DNA of 64,000 bases from Pseudomonadota bacterium. GTDB taxonomy: Bacteria; Pseudomonadota; Alphaproteobacteria; Acetobacterales; Acetobacteraceae. The stretch is taken from assembly GCA_021849425.1 (NCBI GenBank), contig JAJZSY010000001.1:124001-188000 (forward strand), read 5' to 3'. Positions 37,330-46,245 of the stretch are shown piece by piece. The translations under genes and the position numbers were made by a program. Positions within the stretch are counted from its first letter, which is position 1, and every line of letters begins with the position of its first letter. Below the pieces are notes generated by a model, which did no database searches, was not told where the DNA came from, and worked only from the letters and a program-made list of their open reading frames with translations.

Positions 37330-37634
37330 CGCCCGCGCTTGGCGCCGAACTCGCCCTGGGCGATCTCCGCCGCCTCGTCGCGGATGCGGCGGAGCATGTC
37401 CGACTCGGCCTCGGCCGGGACCGGCTTGCGGCCGGTCAGCCAGTCCGCCAGCTCGGCGTCGGGGTGTTCCATCACCGCCTCCAGCGCGTCGAGCGCGTCA
37501 TCGTCCATCGACCCGATATATTTGCGGGCGAAGCCGCCGATCATCAGGTCGTTTTCATACGTGCCGCGATGGGTGGCCCGGTAGAGCAGCCGGCGGCGGC
37601 GCTGTGCCAGCGCCTCGGTCGATACTTCGGTCAT
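37326..37634 (-). CDS. sdhE: Succinate dehydrogenase assembly factor SdhE
   Basis: A 102-residue SdhE (DUF339). Blocks: RRRRLLYRATHRGTYENDLM with the diagnostic RGTYE-type motif (RGxxE), IGGFARKYIGSMDDDALDAL, and DWLTGRKPVPAEAESDM. The protein helps attach FAD to succinate dehydrogenase SdhA. Translationally coupled to mfd by a 4-base overlap and divergent from recG, with 42 bases between; this sdhE-mfd pairing is common in alphaproteobacteria. Confidence 0.94.
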   Translation of the reverse strand: MTEVSTEALAQRRRRLLYRATHRGTYENDLMIGGFARKYIGSMDDDALDALEAVMEHPDAELADWLTGRKPVPAEAESDMLRRIRDEAAEIAQGEFGAKRGR

Positions 37635-37676
37635 GATGGGTTGCGATATAGTGGAGTGCTCCGCCACTGTCAGCCC

Positions 37677-39740
37677 GTGACCACCAACATCTCCGAGTCG
37701 CTGGCGCCGTTGCGGGCCGAGCTTGCCAGCCTGCCGGGAATCGGCCCGAAGCTCGCGGCGCTGATCGCGCGCGCCGTGGGCGGGCCGAGCGTTGGCGACG
37801 TGCTGTTTCATCTGCCGCTGCATTTCATCGACCGATCGCGGCATTCGACGCTGGCGGAGGCGGAGCCGGGGATGGTCGCGACGGTGATGGTCGAGGTGGT
37901 GCGGCACGAGGCGCCGGCGCGGCAAGGGCAGCCGCACCGGGTGGTGATTCGCGACGCCAGCGGCTTCGGCGAGGTGGTGCTGTTCCACCCCGGGCGGCTG
38001 CGGCAGTTTCCGCTGGGGGCGAAGCTGCTGCTGTCGGGCAAGGTCGAGCGGTTCGCCGACCGCCCTACCCTGCCCCATCCCGATTACGTGCTGGCGGCGG
38101 CGCAGGCGGCGAGCCTGCCGGCGATCGAGCCGGTGCGGGGGCTGACGGCGGGGCTTTCGGCGCGGGTGATGGCGCGGGCGGTCGAAGGCGCGCTCGCCCG
38201 GCTGCCGGAGCTGCCGGAATGGCTGTTGCCCTCCGTGCTGCAAAAGCGGGGCTGGCCGGGCTTTGCCGCGGCGCTGCGGGCGCTGCACGCGCCGGCCGCG
38301 ATGCCCGGCGATGGCCCGGCGCGGCGGCTGGCCTATGACGAGTTGCTGGCGCGGCAGCTCGCCTTCGCGCTGATCCGCGCGCGGCGGCGGCGGCGGAAGG
38401 GGCGCGCCTTTGCCGGCGATGGAAGGCTGCGGGCGGCGGCGCTGGCGCGGTTCGGCTTCGCGCCGACCGCGGCACAGGACGAGGCGCTCGCCGAGATCGA
38501 CGCCGATCTCGCTTCACCGCACCGGATGCTGCGGCTGTTGCAGGGCGATGTCGGCGCGGGGAAGACGCTGGTGGCGACGCTGGCGATGCTGCGCGTGGTC
38601 GAGGCCGGGGCGCAGGCCGCGCTGCTCGCCCCCACCGAATTGCTGGCGCGCCAGCATCTCGCGACACTGGAAAAACTCTGCCCGGTGCCGGTCGCGCTGC
38701 TGACCGGCTCGCTCAAGGCCGCCGAGCGGCGGCGCGTGCTGGAAGGGCTCGCCGACGGGTCGATCCCGATCGTGGTCGGCACCCATGCGATTTTCCAGAA
38801 GAGCGTCGCGTTCCACGATCTTGGCCTCGCGGTGATCGACGAGCAGCACCGGTTCGGCGTCGGGCAGCGCTTCGCGCTCGGCGCCAAGGGGCGGGCGACG
38901 GACATGCTGGTGATGACGGCGACGCCGATTCCGCGCACGCTGCTGCTCTCGCATTGGGGGGAGATGAGCGTGAGCCGGATTCTCGCCAAGCCGGCGGGGC
39001 GGCAGCCGATCCGCACCACGCTGCACCCGACGGGGCGGATGGAGGAGATCGTCGCCGCGGTGGCGCGGATGATCCGCCAGGGCGGGCGGGTGTATTGGGT
39101 GTGCCCGCTGGTCGCCGAGAGCGAGGCGATGGACATCGCCGCCGCCGAGGCGCGGTTCGCGGCACTCGCAGAGCGGTTCGGCGCGCGGGTGGTGCTGGCG
39201 CATGGGCGCCAGCCGATCGAGATTCGGGCGGCGGCGCTTGAGCGCTTCGCCCGCGGCGAGGCGGATATTCTGGTGTCGACCACGGTGATCGAGGTGGGGG
39301 TGGACGTGCCGGAGGCGAATGTGATGGTGATCGAGCATGCGGACCGGTTCGGGCTGGCGCAGCTGCACCAGCTGCGCGGGCGGGTGGGGCGTGGGGCGGC
39401 GGCGAGTTTCTGCCTGCTGCTGCACGGCGACGAGCTGAGCCAGGCGGCGCGGCGGCGGCTGGCGATCCTGCGGGAGACGGAGGACGGGTTTCGCATCGCC
39501 GACGAGGATTTCCGGCTGCGCGGCGGCGGTGACATATTGGGGGCGAAACAGTCCGGCCTGCCCGGCTACCGGCTGGCGGACGCGGAACGCGACGAGGACC
39601 TGATTCCGATGGCGCAGAAGGACGCGACATTGCTGCTCGATACCGACCCGCAGCTCGAAACCAGGCGCGGGCGGGCGGCGCGGGTGCTGCTGCACCTGTT
39701 CGGGCAGGACCGCGCGATCCGCGCGCTGGTGGCCGGATGA
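37677..39740 (+). CDS. recG: ATP-dependent DNA helicase RecG
   Basis: A 687-residue RecG using a GTG start at 37677 (VTTNISESLAPLRAELASLP); no ATG gives a better beginning. The N-terminal wedge/OB domain (~1-220) shows GIGPKLAALIARAVGG and IDRSRHSTLAE. Helicase motifs: LQGDVGAGKTLVATLAML, AVIDEQHRFGVGQRF, VMTATPIPRTLLLSHWGEMS, TTVIEVGVDVPEANVMVI and GRVGRGAAASFCLLL. RecG regresses stalled replication forks and processes Holliday junctions. It is translationally coupled to the NUDIX gene by a 4-base overlap. Confidence 0.96.
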   Translation: MTTNISESLAPLRAELASLPGIGPKLAALIARAVGGPSVGDVLFHLPLHFIDRSRHSTLAEAEPGMVATVMVEVVRHEAPARQGQPHRVVIRDASGFGEVVLFHPGRLRQFPLGAKLLLSGKVERFADRPTLPHPDYVLAAAQAASLPAIEPVRGLTAGLSARVMARAVEGALARLPELPEWLLPSVLQKRGWPGFAAALRALHAPAAMPGDGPARRLAYDELLARQLAFALIRARRRRRKGRAFAGDGRLRAAALARFGFAPTAAQDEALAEIDADLASPHRMLRLLQGDVGAGKTLVATLAMLRVVEAGAQAALLAPTELLARQHLATLEKLCPVPVALLTGSLKAAERRRVLEGLADGSIPIVVGTHAIFQKSVAFHDLGLAVIDEQHRFGVGQRFALGAKGRATDMLVMTATPIPRTLLLSHWGEMSVSRILAKPAGRQPIRTTLHPTGRMEEIVAAVARMIRQGGRVYWVCPLVAESEAMDIAAAEARFAALAERFGARVVLAHGRQPIEIRAAALERFARGEADILVSTTVIEVGVDVPEANVMVIEHADRFGLAQLHQLRGRVGRGAAASFCLLLHGDELSQAARRRLAILRETEDGFRIADEDFRLRGGGDILGAKQSGLPGYRLADAERDEDLIPMAQKDATLLLDTDPQLETRRGRAARVLLHLFGQDRAIRALVAG

Positions 39741-40174
39741 GCCGGGCCTATCCGGAGGCGCCGCGCGTCGGCATCGGGGTGGTGCTGCTGCGCGGCGAGG
39801 AGGTGCTGCTGATCCGCCGCGGCCGCAAGCCGGCGCTGGGGGCGTGGAGCCTGCCGGGGGGCGGGCAGGAGCTGGGCGAGACGGCGGAGGCGGCGGCGCG
39901 GCGGGAATTGCGCGAGGAGACCGGGCTCGAAGTCGGGGCGCTGATTCTGGCGGCGCATGTCGACTCGATCCATCGCGACGCGGCGCAGCGCATCGAGTTC
40001 CATTACACCATTCTCGATTTCGCCGGTCTGTATCAGGGTGGCGAGGCGGTGGCGGGGGATGACGTGACCGACATCGCCTGGGCCAGGGCGGCGGAATTCG
40101 ACCGCTACGAATTGTGGAGCGAGGCGCGGCGGGTGATCGGCATCGCCCGCCGGCTGCTCGGCGTTGCTACATGA
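39737..40174 (+). CDS. NUDIX hydrolase
   Basis: A 145-residue NUDIX pyrophosphohydrolase. The Nudix box GGGQELGETAEAAARREL continuing REETGLEVG matches GX5EX7REUXEEXGU. Opening PRVGIGVVLLRGEEVLLIRR and the later HYTILDFAGLYQGGEAVAGD are typical of the ADP-ribose pyrophosphatase/MutT-like group. Substrate cannot be told from sequence. It begins inside the recG stop (ATGA) and its 3' end overlaps the convergent msrP gene by 8 bases. Confidence 0.93.
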   Translation: MSRAYPEAPRVGIGVVLLRGEEVLLIRRGRKPALGAWSLPGGGQELGETAEAAARRELREETGLEVGALILAAHVDSIHRDAAQRIEFHYTILDFAGLYQGGEAVAGDDVTDIAWARAAEFDRYELWSEARRVIGIARRLLGVAT

Positions 40175-41165
40175 AGAGTTTGCGGTCCTGCTTCATGCCG
40201 GCATAGAGCGGGGCCACCCATTTGCCGTAGCCGTTGTAGATTTGCGTCGGCACCACCTCGCCGGTGCCGATGACGCGCTCGCGCGCCTGGCTCCAGCGCA
40301 GGGTGGGGTAGTTCGGGTTCACATTGGCCCAGAAGCCGTACATGTCCGGGCTGGTCTTTTCCCAGAAGGTCACCGGCTGGTCCTTGAGGAACTCGATGCG
40401 GACGAGGGATTTCGCCGATTTGAAGCCGTATTTCCAGGGCAGCACGACGCGGATCGGCGCGCCGTCCTGCTTTGGCATTTTCGCGCCGTACATGCCGGTG
40501 CCGACGAAGGCGAGCTCGTTCATCGCCTCCGCCATGGTCAGGCCCTCGTGATAGGGCCAGGGGAAGAAGGGAATCGACAGGCCCGGCATCACCTTCGGGT
40601 CGGCGAGCGAGGTGAAGCGGAGATATTTCGCGCCCGAGAGCGGCTTCGCCAGTTTCACCAGCTCGGCAAGCGGAAAGCCCTCCCAGGGGACGACGAGGGA
40701 CCAGGCCTCGACACAGCGATGGCGGTAGATGCGGGTTTCGGTGCTGACCTTCTTCATCAGGTCGTCGAAGGAGAGGGTGAAGGGTTTTTCGACCATGCCG
40801 TCGATCCGGATGGTCCAGGGTTCGGTGGGGAGTTTCTGGGCCTTGCGCCAGATGTCCTTGTGCAGGCCGAATTCGTAGAAATTGTTGTAGGTTTCGGTGT
40901 TGTGGCGGGGGGTGAGGCCGCGCGCGGGGTCGAACCGGGCGGCGGAGGGCGGATAGTCGGCAATGCGATCGCCCGGTTTGGCGTCGGCGAGCGCGATGTT
41001 GAGAGGATCGCCCGGTTTGGCGTCGGCGAGCGCGGCGCCGATCTGGCCGAAGCCGAGCATGGCGCCGCCCAGCGTGGCGAGGGCGGCGCGGCGGTTGAGC
41101 GCGAGATGCGGGGGTGTTGCATCCCGCTCGGGCAGGGACCAGTCCGGTGTGCGGATGACGTGCAT
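40167..41165 (-). CDS. msrP: Protein-methionine-sulfoxide reductase catalytic subunit MsrP
   Basis: A 332-residue periplasmic molybdoenzyme (YedY) that repairs oxidised methionines. A twin-arginine signal (LNRRAALATLGGAMLGFGQI) lies at ~27-46; the molybdenum-coordinating Cys is in YRHRCVEAWSLVVPWEGFPL; other blocks are PRHNTETYNNFYEFGLHKDI and WKYGFKSAKSLVRIEFLKDQ. Between signal and enzyme there is a 12-residue duplication (DAKPGDPLNIA/DAKPGDRIA) encoded by a 36-base repeat. The usual heme partner msrQ is not adjacent. AGGAG lies before the ATG at 41165. Confidence 0.95.
   Translation of the reverse strand: MHVIRTPDWSLPERDATPPHLALNRRAALATLGGAMLGFGQIGAALADAKPGDPLNIALADAKPGDRIADYPPSAARFDPARGLTPRHNTETYNNFYEFGLHKDIWRKAQKLPTEPWTIRIDGMVEKPFTLSFDDLMKKVSTETRIYRHRCVEAWSLVVPWEGFPLAELVKLAKPLSGAKYLRFTSLADPKVMPGLSIPFFPWPYHEGLTMAEAMNELAFVGTGMYGAKMPKQDGAPIRVVLPWKYGFKSAKSLVRIEFLKDQPVTFWEKTSPDMYGFWANVNPNYPTLRWSQARERVIGTGEVVPTQIYNGYGKWVAPLYAGMKQDRKLFM
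40968..41036. repeat. 36-bp tandem duplication inside msrP
   Basis: GATCGCCCGGTTTGGCGTCG occurs at about 40971 and again 36 bases later, extending on through GCGAGCGCG. The period is a multiple of three, so it only lengthens the spacer after the Tat signal. Confidence 0.8.
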
Positions 41166-41264
41166 GGTTGTTCTCCTCGGGCGATAGATTACTCTGGTGC
41201 GCGCTGGCCATTCATCAACCCGCCGTGACCGCGGCGGGATCACCCATCACAGCTTCGGGACCGC

Positions 41265-42047
41265 ATGACCGACAGACCGATCGACCGCCTCATCGCCGTC
41301 ATGGCCGCACTGCGGCATCCGGAGACCGGATGCCCGTGGGATCGCGAGCAGGATTTCGCCACCATTGCCCCCTATACGGTCGAGGAGGCCTATGAGGTTG
41401 CGGACGCGATCGGAAAAGGCGACGCGGCCGCGCTGCGCGACGAGCTGGGCGACCTGTTGTTCCAGGTGGTCTATCACGCGCGGATGGCGGAGGAGCGCGG
41501 CTGGTTCGGCTTCGACGAGGTCGCCGCCGGGATTGCCGACAAGATGATCCGCCGGCATCCGCATGTGTTCGGCGATGCCGAGGCGCGGGATCAGGCGGCG
41601 CAGACGCGGGCCTGGGAGGCGGACAAGGCGCGCGAGCGGGCGGCGCGGGCGGAGAGCGGCGTGCTGGATGGCATCGCCATCACGCTGCCGGCGCTGATGC
41701 GGGCGCGCAAGCTCGCGGGGCGGGCGGCGCGGGTCGGCTTCGACTGGCCGGATGCCGATTCGGTGCTCGACAAGCTCGACGAGGAGACGGCGGAGCTGCG
41801 CGCCGAGCTGGCGGGGGCGGACCCGGCGCGGATCGAGGACGAGCTGGGCGACATGTTCTTCGTGATGGTCAATCTCGCCCGCAAGCTCGGCTGCGATGGC
41901 GAGCAGGCGCTGGCGCGGGCGAACGCGAAGTTCGAGCGCCGGTTCCGCGCGGTGGAGGCGCGGCTCGCTGCCGCCGGGACGACGCCGGAGGCGGCCGGGC
42001 TCGCCGAGATGGAGGCGCTCTGGCAGGCGGTGAAGCGGGAGGGTTAG
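41265..42047 (+). CDS. mazG: Nucleoside triphosphate pyrophosphohydrolase MazG
   Basis: A 260-residue MazG with two NTP-PPase modules. Each contains the EEXXE/ELGD motif pair: the first has CPWDREQDFATIAPYTVEEA and DELGDLLFQVVYHARMAEE; the second has LDEETAELRAELAGADPARI and DELGDMFFVMVNLARKLG. MazG hydrolyses abnormal dNTPs and can lower ppGpp-type alarm signals. Its stop codon TAG (42045-42047) is part of a palindromic repeat element (42044-42087). Confidence 0.95.
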   Translation: MTDRPIDRLIAVMAALRHPETGCPWDREQDFATIAPYTVEEAYEVADAIGKGDAAALRDELGDLLFQVVYHARMAEERGWFGFDEVAAGIADKMIRRHPHVFGDAEARDQAAQTRAWEADKARERAARAESGVLDGIAITLPALMRARKLAGRAARVGFDWPDADSVLDKLDEETAELRAELAGADPARIEDELGDMFFVMVNLARKLGCDGEQALARANAKFERRFRAVEARLAAAGTTPEAAGLAEMEALWQAVKREG

Positions 42048-42087
42048 AGCACGAAACCCGATCCGAAAGGATCGGAACGTGCTCTAA
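42044..42087. repeat. Palindromic element overlapping the mazG stop
   Basis: Outer arms TTAGAGCACG (42044-42053) and CGTGCTCTAA (42078-42087) are perfect complements; inner arms CCGATCC (42058-42064) and GGATCGG (42069-42075) enclose GAAA. The mazG stop TAG lies in the left arm. The same TTAGAGCACG overlaps the stop at 23761-23770, and inner-arm relatives lie at 13380 and 14820. It could end transcription of both convergent genes. Confidence 0.85.
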
Positions 42088-42092
42088 CTTAT

Positions 42093-42926
42093 TCATAAAT
42101 AGAGCGCGTCGCGCAGGCGGTGCCAGGTGTCGCGGTCGGCGGCGGCGATGAGGCCGCCATCGATATCGGCGGGGCGCCAGGCCTCGCCATCCGGCCGGCG
42201 GACATGGCCGCCGGCTTCCTCGACGATCAGCGTGCCGGCGGCATGGTCCCACGGCAGGGTGCGGCGGGAGACCGCGGCGTGCATGTGGCCGGAGGCCATG
42301 GCGCGGTAGGTGGCGGCGGCGCAGCGCAGGTTGGGCGTCTGCCCGATTGCGGCGAGGCTGCCGAGCACGCGGGATTTTTCGGCCGGCTCCATGTATTGCC
42401 AGGAGACCGAGGCGATCATCTGCGCGAGCGGCGCCGGGGATGCGACGCGCAAAGGCAGGAATTCGGCACGCTCCGCCGCGCCGCGGAGCAGGAAGGCGCC
42501 GGCGCCGCGCGTGGCGAGCATGGTGTCGTCGCGCAGCGGGTCGTGGATCAGCCCGGCGATGGTCTCGTTGCCCTCGACCAGGGCGATCATCAGGCCGAAC
42601 AGCGGCAGGCCGGCGGCGTAGTTCTGGGTGCCGTCGATCGGGTCGATCACGAAGACCGGGCCGGGGCCGGCGACCGCGCCGAGCAGCGCGGGATCGGCGG
42701 CGACCGATTCCTCGCCGATCACCGCGACATCGGGGAAGAGGGCGCGCAGGCCCGCGGTCAGCGCGCGCTCGGCCGCCTCGTCGGCCACGGTGACGGGGTC
42801 GAGCGGGCCGGATTTGGTGCGCATGTCGGCCGGGCCGATATGGCCGAAGCGCGGCATCACGATGCTGCCGGCGACCTCGCGCAGCAGCGCCGCGATGGCG
42901 GAAAGATCGGATCTGTCAGGCATCAT
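42093..42926 (-). CDS. Inositol monophosphatase family phosphatase (HisN-like)
   Basis: A 277-residue Mg-dependent phosphatase of the inositol monophosphatase fold. Metal-site motifs [29 protein letters not shown] and [18 protein letters not shown] are all intact. Alphaproteobacteria use such enzymes as histidinol-phosphate phosphatase (HisN), but inositol phosphatase activity is also possible; no his genes are adjacent. Start ATG at 42926 or 42923. It lies 23 bases downstream of hflX on the same strand and probably belongs to the hfq-hflX transcript. Confidence 0.87.
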   Translation of the reverse strand: MMPDRSDLSAIAALLREVAGSIVMPRFGHIGPADMRTKSGPLDPVTVADEAAERALTAGLRALFPDVAVIGEESVAADPALLGAVAGPGPVFVIDPIDGTQNYAAGLPLFGLMIALVEGNETIAGLIHDPLRDDTMLATRGAGAFLLRGAAERAEFLPLRVASPAPLAQMIASVSWQYMEPAEKSRVLGSLAAIGQTPNLRCAAATYRAMASGHMHAAVSRRTLPWDHAAGTLIVEEAGGHVRRPDGEAWRPADIDGGLIAAADRDTWHRLRDALYL

Positions 42927-42949
42927 GGGCGGGATTCCGGGACGATGGG

Positions 42950-44260
42950 TCAGGGCGACGGGGCGTGCAGCGCGGCTTCGTGGTCGCGCTCGAAGCGGGC
43001 GCGGTCTTCGGGGCGGAGCCGGACCTCGATGGCGATCGACTCCTCGCCATCCGCGCGGGAGAGCACCTCGCCGTGGCGGTAGAGCCAGGCGAGGGCGGCG
43101 CCGTCGGCATGGGCGAGCCAGTAGGTCGCGACCTGCATGGCGCCGGCGAGGCGGGCGTCGATCGCGGCGCGCAGGGTTTCGAGATTTTCGCCGGACAGCG
43201 CCGAGACGGCGATGGCGGCGGGGCCCGGCAGGTCGGCGGTGGCGGGATCGAGCAGGTCGATCTTGTTCATCACCTCGATGCAGCGGGAGGACCAGCCCTC
43301 GTCGATCATGCCGGAGCGGGCCATGCCATCGAGCACCGAGATGACGTCGGCGCGCTGGGCGGCGCTGTCGGGGTGGGCGCAGTCGCGGACATGGAGGATG
43401 ATGTCGGCGGCGGCGACCTCTTCGAGCGTGGCGCGGAAGGCGGCGACGAGTTCGGTCGGCAGGTCGGAGATGAAGCCCACCGTGTCCGACAGGATGGCAT
43501 GGCGGCCGGAGGGCAGGACGATGAGGCGCATCGTCGGGTCGAGGGTGGCGAAGAGCTGGTCCTGCGCGTGGACGGTGGCGCCGGTGAGCGCGTTGAACAG
43601 GGTGGATTTGCCGGCATTGGTGTAGCCGACCAGGGCGATGACGGGATAGGGCACGCGGTTGCGCGCGGCGCGGTGCAGGGCGCGGGTGCGGCGGACCTCG
43701 TCAAGCTCGCGGCGGAGGCGGGCGATGCGGTCGGTGATCAGGCGGCGGTCCGCCTCGATCTGGGTTTCGCCGGGGCCGCCGAGAAAGCCGAAGCCGCCGC
43801 GCTGGCGCTCAAGATGGGTCCAGGAGCGGACGAGGCGGGAGCGCTGGTAGGCGAGATGCGCGAGTTCGACCTGTAGCACGCCCTCGGCGGTGCGGGCGCG
43901 CTCGCCGAAAATGTCGAGGATCAGGCCGGTGCGGTCGATGACCTTGCATTTCCAGGCACGTTCGAGATTGCGCTGCTGCACCGGGCTGAGCACGGAATCG
44001 ACCACGGCGACGTCGATTTCGGCCTCGGCGATGGACTCGGCGATGCGGCTCACCTGGCCCTCGCCGAACAGGGTGGCGGGGCGGTGGGCGCGGAGCTGGA
44101 CGATCTCGTCATGGGCGATGACGAGACCGATGGAGGCGGCGAGGCCGATGGCCTCGGCCAGCCGGGCCTCGGCCTCGCGCGGGCCGTTGCGCCGCCCGCC
44201 ATGCTCCCAGGGCAGCAGGATGGCGGCGCGGGTGGGCGCGGCCTTTGTCGGTATGCTCAA
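42950..44260 (-). CDS. hflX: GTPase HflX
   Basis: A 436-residue HflX, a ribosome-associated GTPase that splits stalled 70S ribosomes under stress. The N-terminal HflX domain includes [20 protein letters not shown]; the G domain has [20 protein letters not shown] (G1; ~205), [17 protein letters not shown] (G3) and VMNKIDLL (G4). [18 protein letters not shown] is the family's signature. It starts with TTG at 44260, the only start that reaches the conserved N-terminus, 6 bases after the hfq stop. hfq-hflX is a widespread pairing. Confidence 0.95.
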   Translation of the reverse strand: MSIPTKAAPTRAAILLPWEHGGRRNGPREAEARLAEAIGLAASIGLVIAHDEIVQLRAHRPATLFGEGQVSRIAESIAEAEIDVAVVDSVLSPVQQRNLERAWKCKVIDRTGLILDIFGERARTAEGVLQVELAHLAYQRSRLVRSWTHLERQRGGFGFLGGPGETQIEADRRLITDRIARLRRELDEVRRTRALHRAARNRVPYPVIALVGYTNAGKSTLFNALTGATVHAQDQLFATLDPTMRLIVLPSGRHAILSDTVGFISDLPTELVAAFRATLEEVAAADIILHVRDCAHPDSAAQRADVISVLDGMARSGMIDEGWSSRCIEVMNKIDLLDPATADLPGPAAIAVSALSGENLETLRAAIDARLAGAMQVATYWLAHADGAALAWLYRHGEVLSRADGEESIAIEVRLRPEDRARFERDHEAALHAPSP

Positions 44261-44266
44261 TCCGGC

Positions 44267-44578
44267 CTACTCGGCGTCGCGATCGGCATCGCCGGCGCGG
44301 CCGAGGGTGAGGGTCGCCCCGCTGGCGCTGGCCGGCGCATCGGCCTTGGCCGCGTCGAAGAGCTGGATCGGCGCGCCGGGCATCACGGTCGAGATCGCGT
44401 GCTTGTAGACGAGCTGGGTATGCCCGTCGCGGCGGAGGAGGACGGAGAAATTGTCGAACCAGGTGATGACGCCCTGAAGCTTCACGCCGTTCACCAGGAA
44501 CACGGTGACCGGGGTCTTGCTCTTGCGAACGTGATTGAGGAACACATCCTGCACGTTCTGCGATTTTTCGTTGGCCAC
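44267..44578 (-). CDS. hfq: RNA chaperone Hfq
   Basis: A 103-residue Hfq, a hexameric Sm-fold chaperone pairing small RNAs with mRNAs. The Sm1 region [20 protein letters not shown] and Sm2 signature YKHAIST are intact, as is [16 protein letters not shown] at the start. I use the GTG at 44578 (VANEKSQN) because it gives the standard N-terminus with AAAGGA 8 bases upstream. The C-terminal tail after residue 70 is acidic and repeat-free ([13 protein letters not shown]), variable in the family. First gene of hfq-hflX-(hisN-like). Confidence 0.96.
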   Translation of the reverse strand: MANEKSQNVQDVFLNHVRKSKTPVTVFLVNGVKLQGVITWFDNFSVLLRRDGHTQLVYKHAISTVMPGAPIQLFDAAKADAPASASGATLTLGRAGDADRDAE

Positions 44579-44793
44579 GTGTGGAATCCTTTTTTTCTTG
44601 CCGTGCATGGCTTGTGCCATGGCGTGGTTGCGTCGACCCGCTTCCGGGAGATCCGGCACGCGAGAGCGGCTCCGGCCGGCCGGACTGCGGGCAGACGGAT
44701 GGCGCCGATGTGGATATAGACCGGCGCGGCCGCGAAACCAATCAGGCTTGCCGGCGATGGGCGAAAAAAACGACCGTGGCGGCCGTGGTGTCG

Positions 44794-44825
44794 ATCACAA
44801 GATCACAAGATCACAAGATCACAAG
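44794..44825. repeat. 8-bp microsatellite at the mnmA stop
   Basis: Four exact copies of ATCACAAG occupy 44794-44825 and the following ATGAAG is a partial copy. The mnmA stop (44819-44821) and last codons lie in the repeat. Change in copy number would alter the MnmA C-terminus or stop. Confidence 0.92.
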
Positions 44826-45856
44826 ATGAAGCCGCCGCCCAGAACGCGGGAGTCCTGATAGACGACGCAGGCCTGGCCGGGGGCGGCCAAAGCAGGCGTG
44901 TCGAGGGTGACGAGGTTGCGGGCGATGTCGATCTCGGCGGGGTGCGGCGCCTCGCCGGCGCGGAGCTTGACGCTGGCGCGGAACGGGGCGGCGGGCGGAT
45001 CGATCAGCCAGTTCGGCTCGGCGATCCTCACCTCGCGGCCGCCGGCGCCGCGCGGGCCGACGACGATGCGGCGGCGGGCGGCGTCGATCCTGGTGACGAC
45101 ATGGCCGGAGGCGGCGCCGAGGCGCTTCGCCTGGCCGACCGTGTAGCGGGCGATGCCCTGGTGATGGTCGAGCACGGCGCCGTCCTCGGTGACGATTTCG
45201 CCGGGGGCGGCGGCATCGGGGCGGAGCTTCGCGACGATGTCGGCATAGGTGCCGGAGGGGACGAAGCAGATGTCCTGGCTGTCCGGCTTTTCGGCGACGG
45301 GCAGGTGCATCCGCGCGGCCGCGGCGCGGACGGCGTCCTTGTCCGGCATGGTGCCGAGGGGGAAGCGGGAGAATTCGAGCTGGTCGCGCGTGGTGGCGAA
45401 GAGGAACCAGGACTGGTCGCGCCGCGCATCGACCGCGCGGTGAAGCTCGGCCCCGTGCGTTCCCTCCTCGCGGCGGACATAGTGGCCGGTGGCCAGCGCC
45501 GCCGCGCCGAGATCGCGGGCGAGGCCGAGCAGGTCGCCGAATTTGAGGTGCTGGTTGCAGCGCACGCAGGGCACCGGGGTGCGGCCCGCGGCATAGGCAT
45601 CGGCGAAATCGCCGATCACCGCGCTGCGGAAGGCGGTTTCGGCATCGATCACGTAATGGGCGATGCCGAGACGGTCGGCGACGTTGCGGGCGTCGTGGAT
45701 GTCCTGCCCGGCGCAGCACGCACCCTTGCGGCCGGTGGCGGCGCCGTGATCGTAGAGCTGGAGGGTGACGCCGATCACCTCGTGCCCGGCCTCGTGCATC
45801 AGCCCGGCGACGACCGAACTGTCCACCCCGCCGGACATGGCGACGACGACGCGCAC
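44819..45856 (-). CDS. mnmA: tRNA 2-thiouridylase MnmA
   Basis: A 345-residue MnmA, which makes 2-thiouridine at the wobble position of tRNA Lys, Glu and Gln. The ATP-binding PP-loop is MSGGVDSSVVAGLMHEAGHE at the start; active cysteines are in PVPCVRCNQHLKFGDLL and QDICFVPSGTYADIV. The insert CCAGQDIHDARNVADRLGI is typical. It is the last of cysE-cysteine desulfurase-ferredoxin-mnmA; the ferredoxin stop is 4 bases upstream of the ATG, so the cluster's desulfurase is the probable sulfur donor. Confidence 0.96.
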   Translation of the reverse strand: MRVVVAMSGGVDSSVVAGLMHEAGHEVIGVTLQLYDHGAATGRKGACCAGQDIHDARNVADRLGIAHYVIDAETAFRSAVIGDFADAYAAGRTPVPCVRCNQHLKFGDLLGLARDLGAAALATGHYVRREEGTHGAELHRAVDARRDQSWFLFATTRDQLEFSRFPLGTMPDKDAVRAAAARMHLPVAEKPDSQDICFVPSGTYADIVAKLRPDAAAPGEIVTEDGAVLDHHQGIARYTVGQAKRLGAASGHVVTRIDAARRRIVVGPRGAGGREVRIAEPNWLIDPPAAPFRASVKLRAGEAPHPAEIDIARNLVTLDTPALAAPGQACVVYQDSRVLGGGFIL

Positions 45857-45860
45857 GATC

Positions 45861-46193
45861 TCAGCCGTTCTGCGCGTTCCGCACGCCGGCGGGCAGCTTC
45901 ACGACGAGCCCGTCCAGCGCCGGGGACATCACGATCTGGCAGCCGAGGCGGGAGGTCTTTTCGAGGCCGAAGGCGAGGTCGAGCATGTCTTCCTCGTCTT
46001 CCGAGGCGGCGGCGAGCTTCGCGAACCAGTCGGGCTCGACGATGACATGGCAGGTGGAGCAGGCGAGCGAGCCCTCGCAGGCGCCTTCGATGTCGATCCC
46101 GTGCTTGTGGGCGATTTCGAGCACCGACAGGCCGGACGGGGCGTCCACCGTCCGGCGCGTGCCGTCGCGCTCGATGAAAGTCATGTTCGGCAT
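45861..46193 (-). CDS. 2Fe-2S ferredoxin
   Basis: A 110-residue adrenodoxin-type ferredoxin. Cluster ligands are in [20 protein letters not shown] (C-x5-C-x2-C pattern) and the fourth in [32 protein letters not shown] is the standard lead-in. This type serves Fe-S cluster assembly (Fdx) or P450/heme A enzymes; position between a cysteine desulfurase and mnmA suggests sulfur or Fe-S metabolism. The desulfurase stop is 52 bases upstream. Confidence 0.93.
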   Translation of the reverse strand: MPNMTFIERDGTRRTVDAPSGLSVLEIAHKHGIDIEGACEGSLACSTCHVIVEPDWFAKLAAASEDEEDMLDLAFGLEKTSRLGCQIVMSPALDGLVVKLPAGVRNAQNG

Positions 46194-46245
46194 GTGAGAC
46201 CCTTGATCCGGTTGCGTTGACGAAGGCGCGCGATCCGGGCGCCGT

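Noticed and set aside
33352-37584. A 1410-codon open frame on the plus strand opposite mfd
   Set aside because: It is antisense to a clear mfd gene, has no domain and shows low-complexity composition expected from the GC-rich complement of a coding strand.
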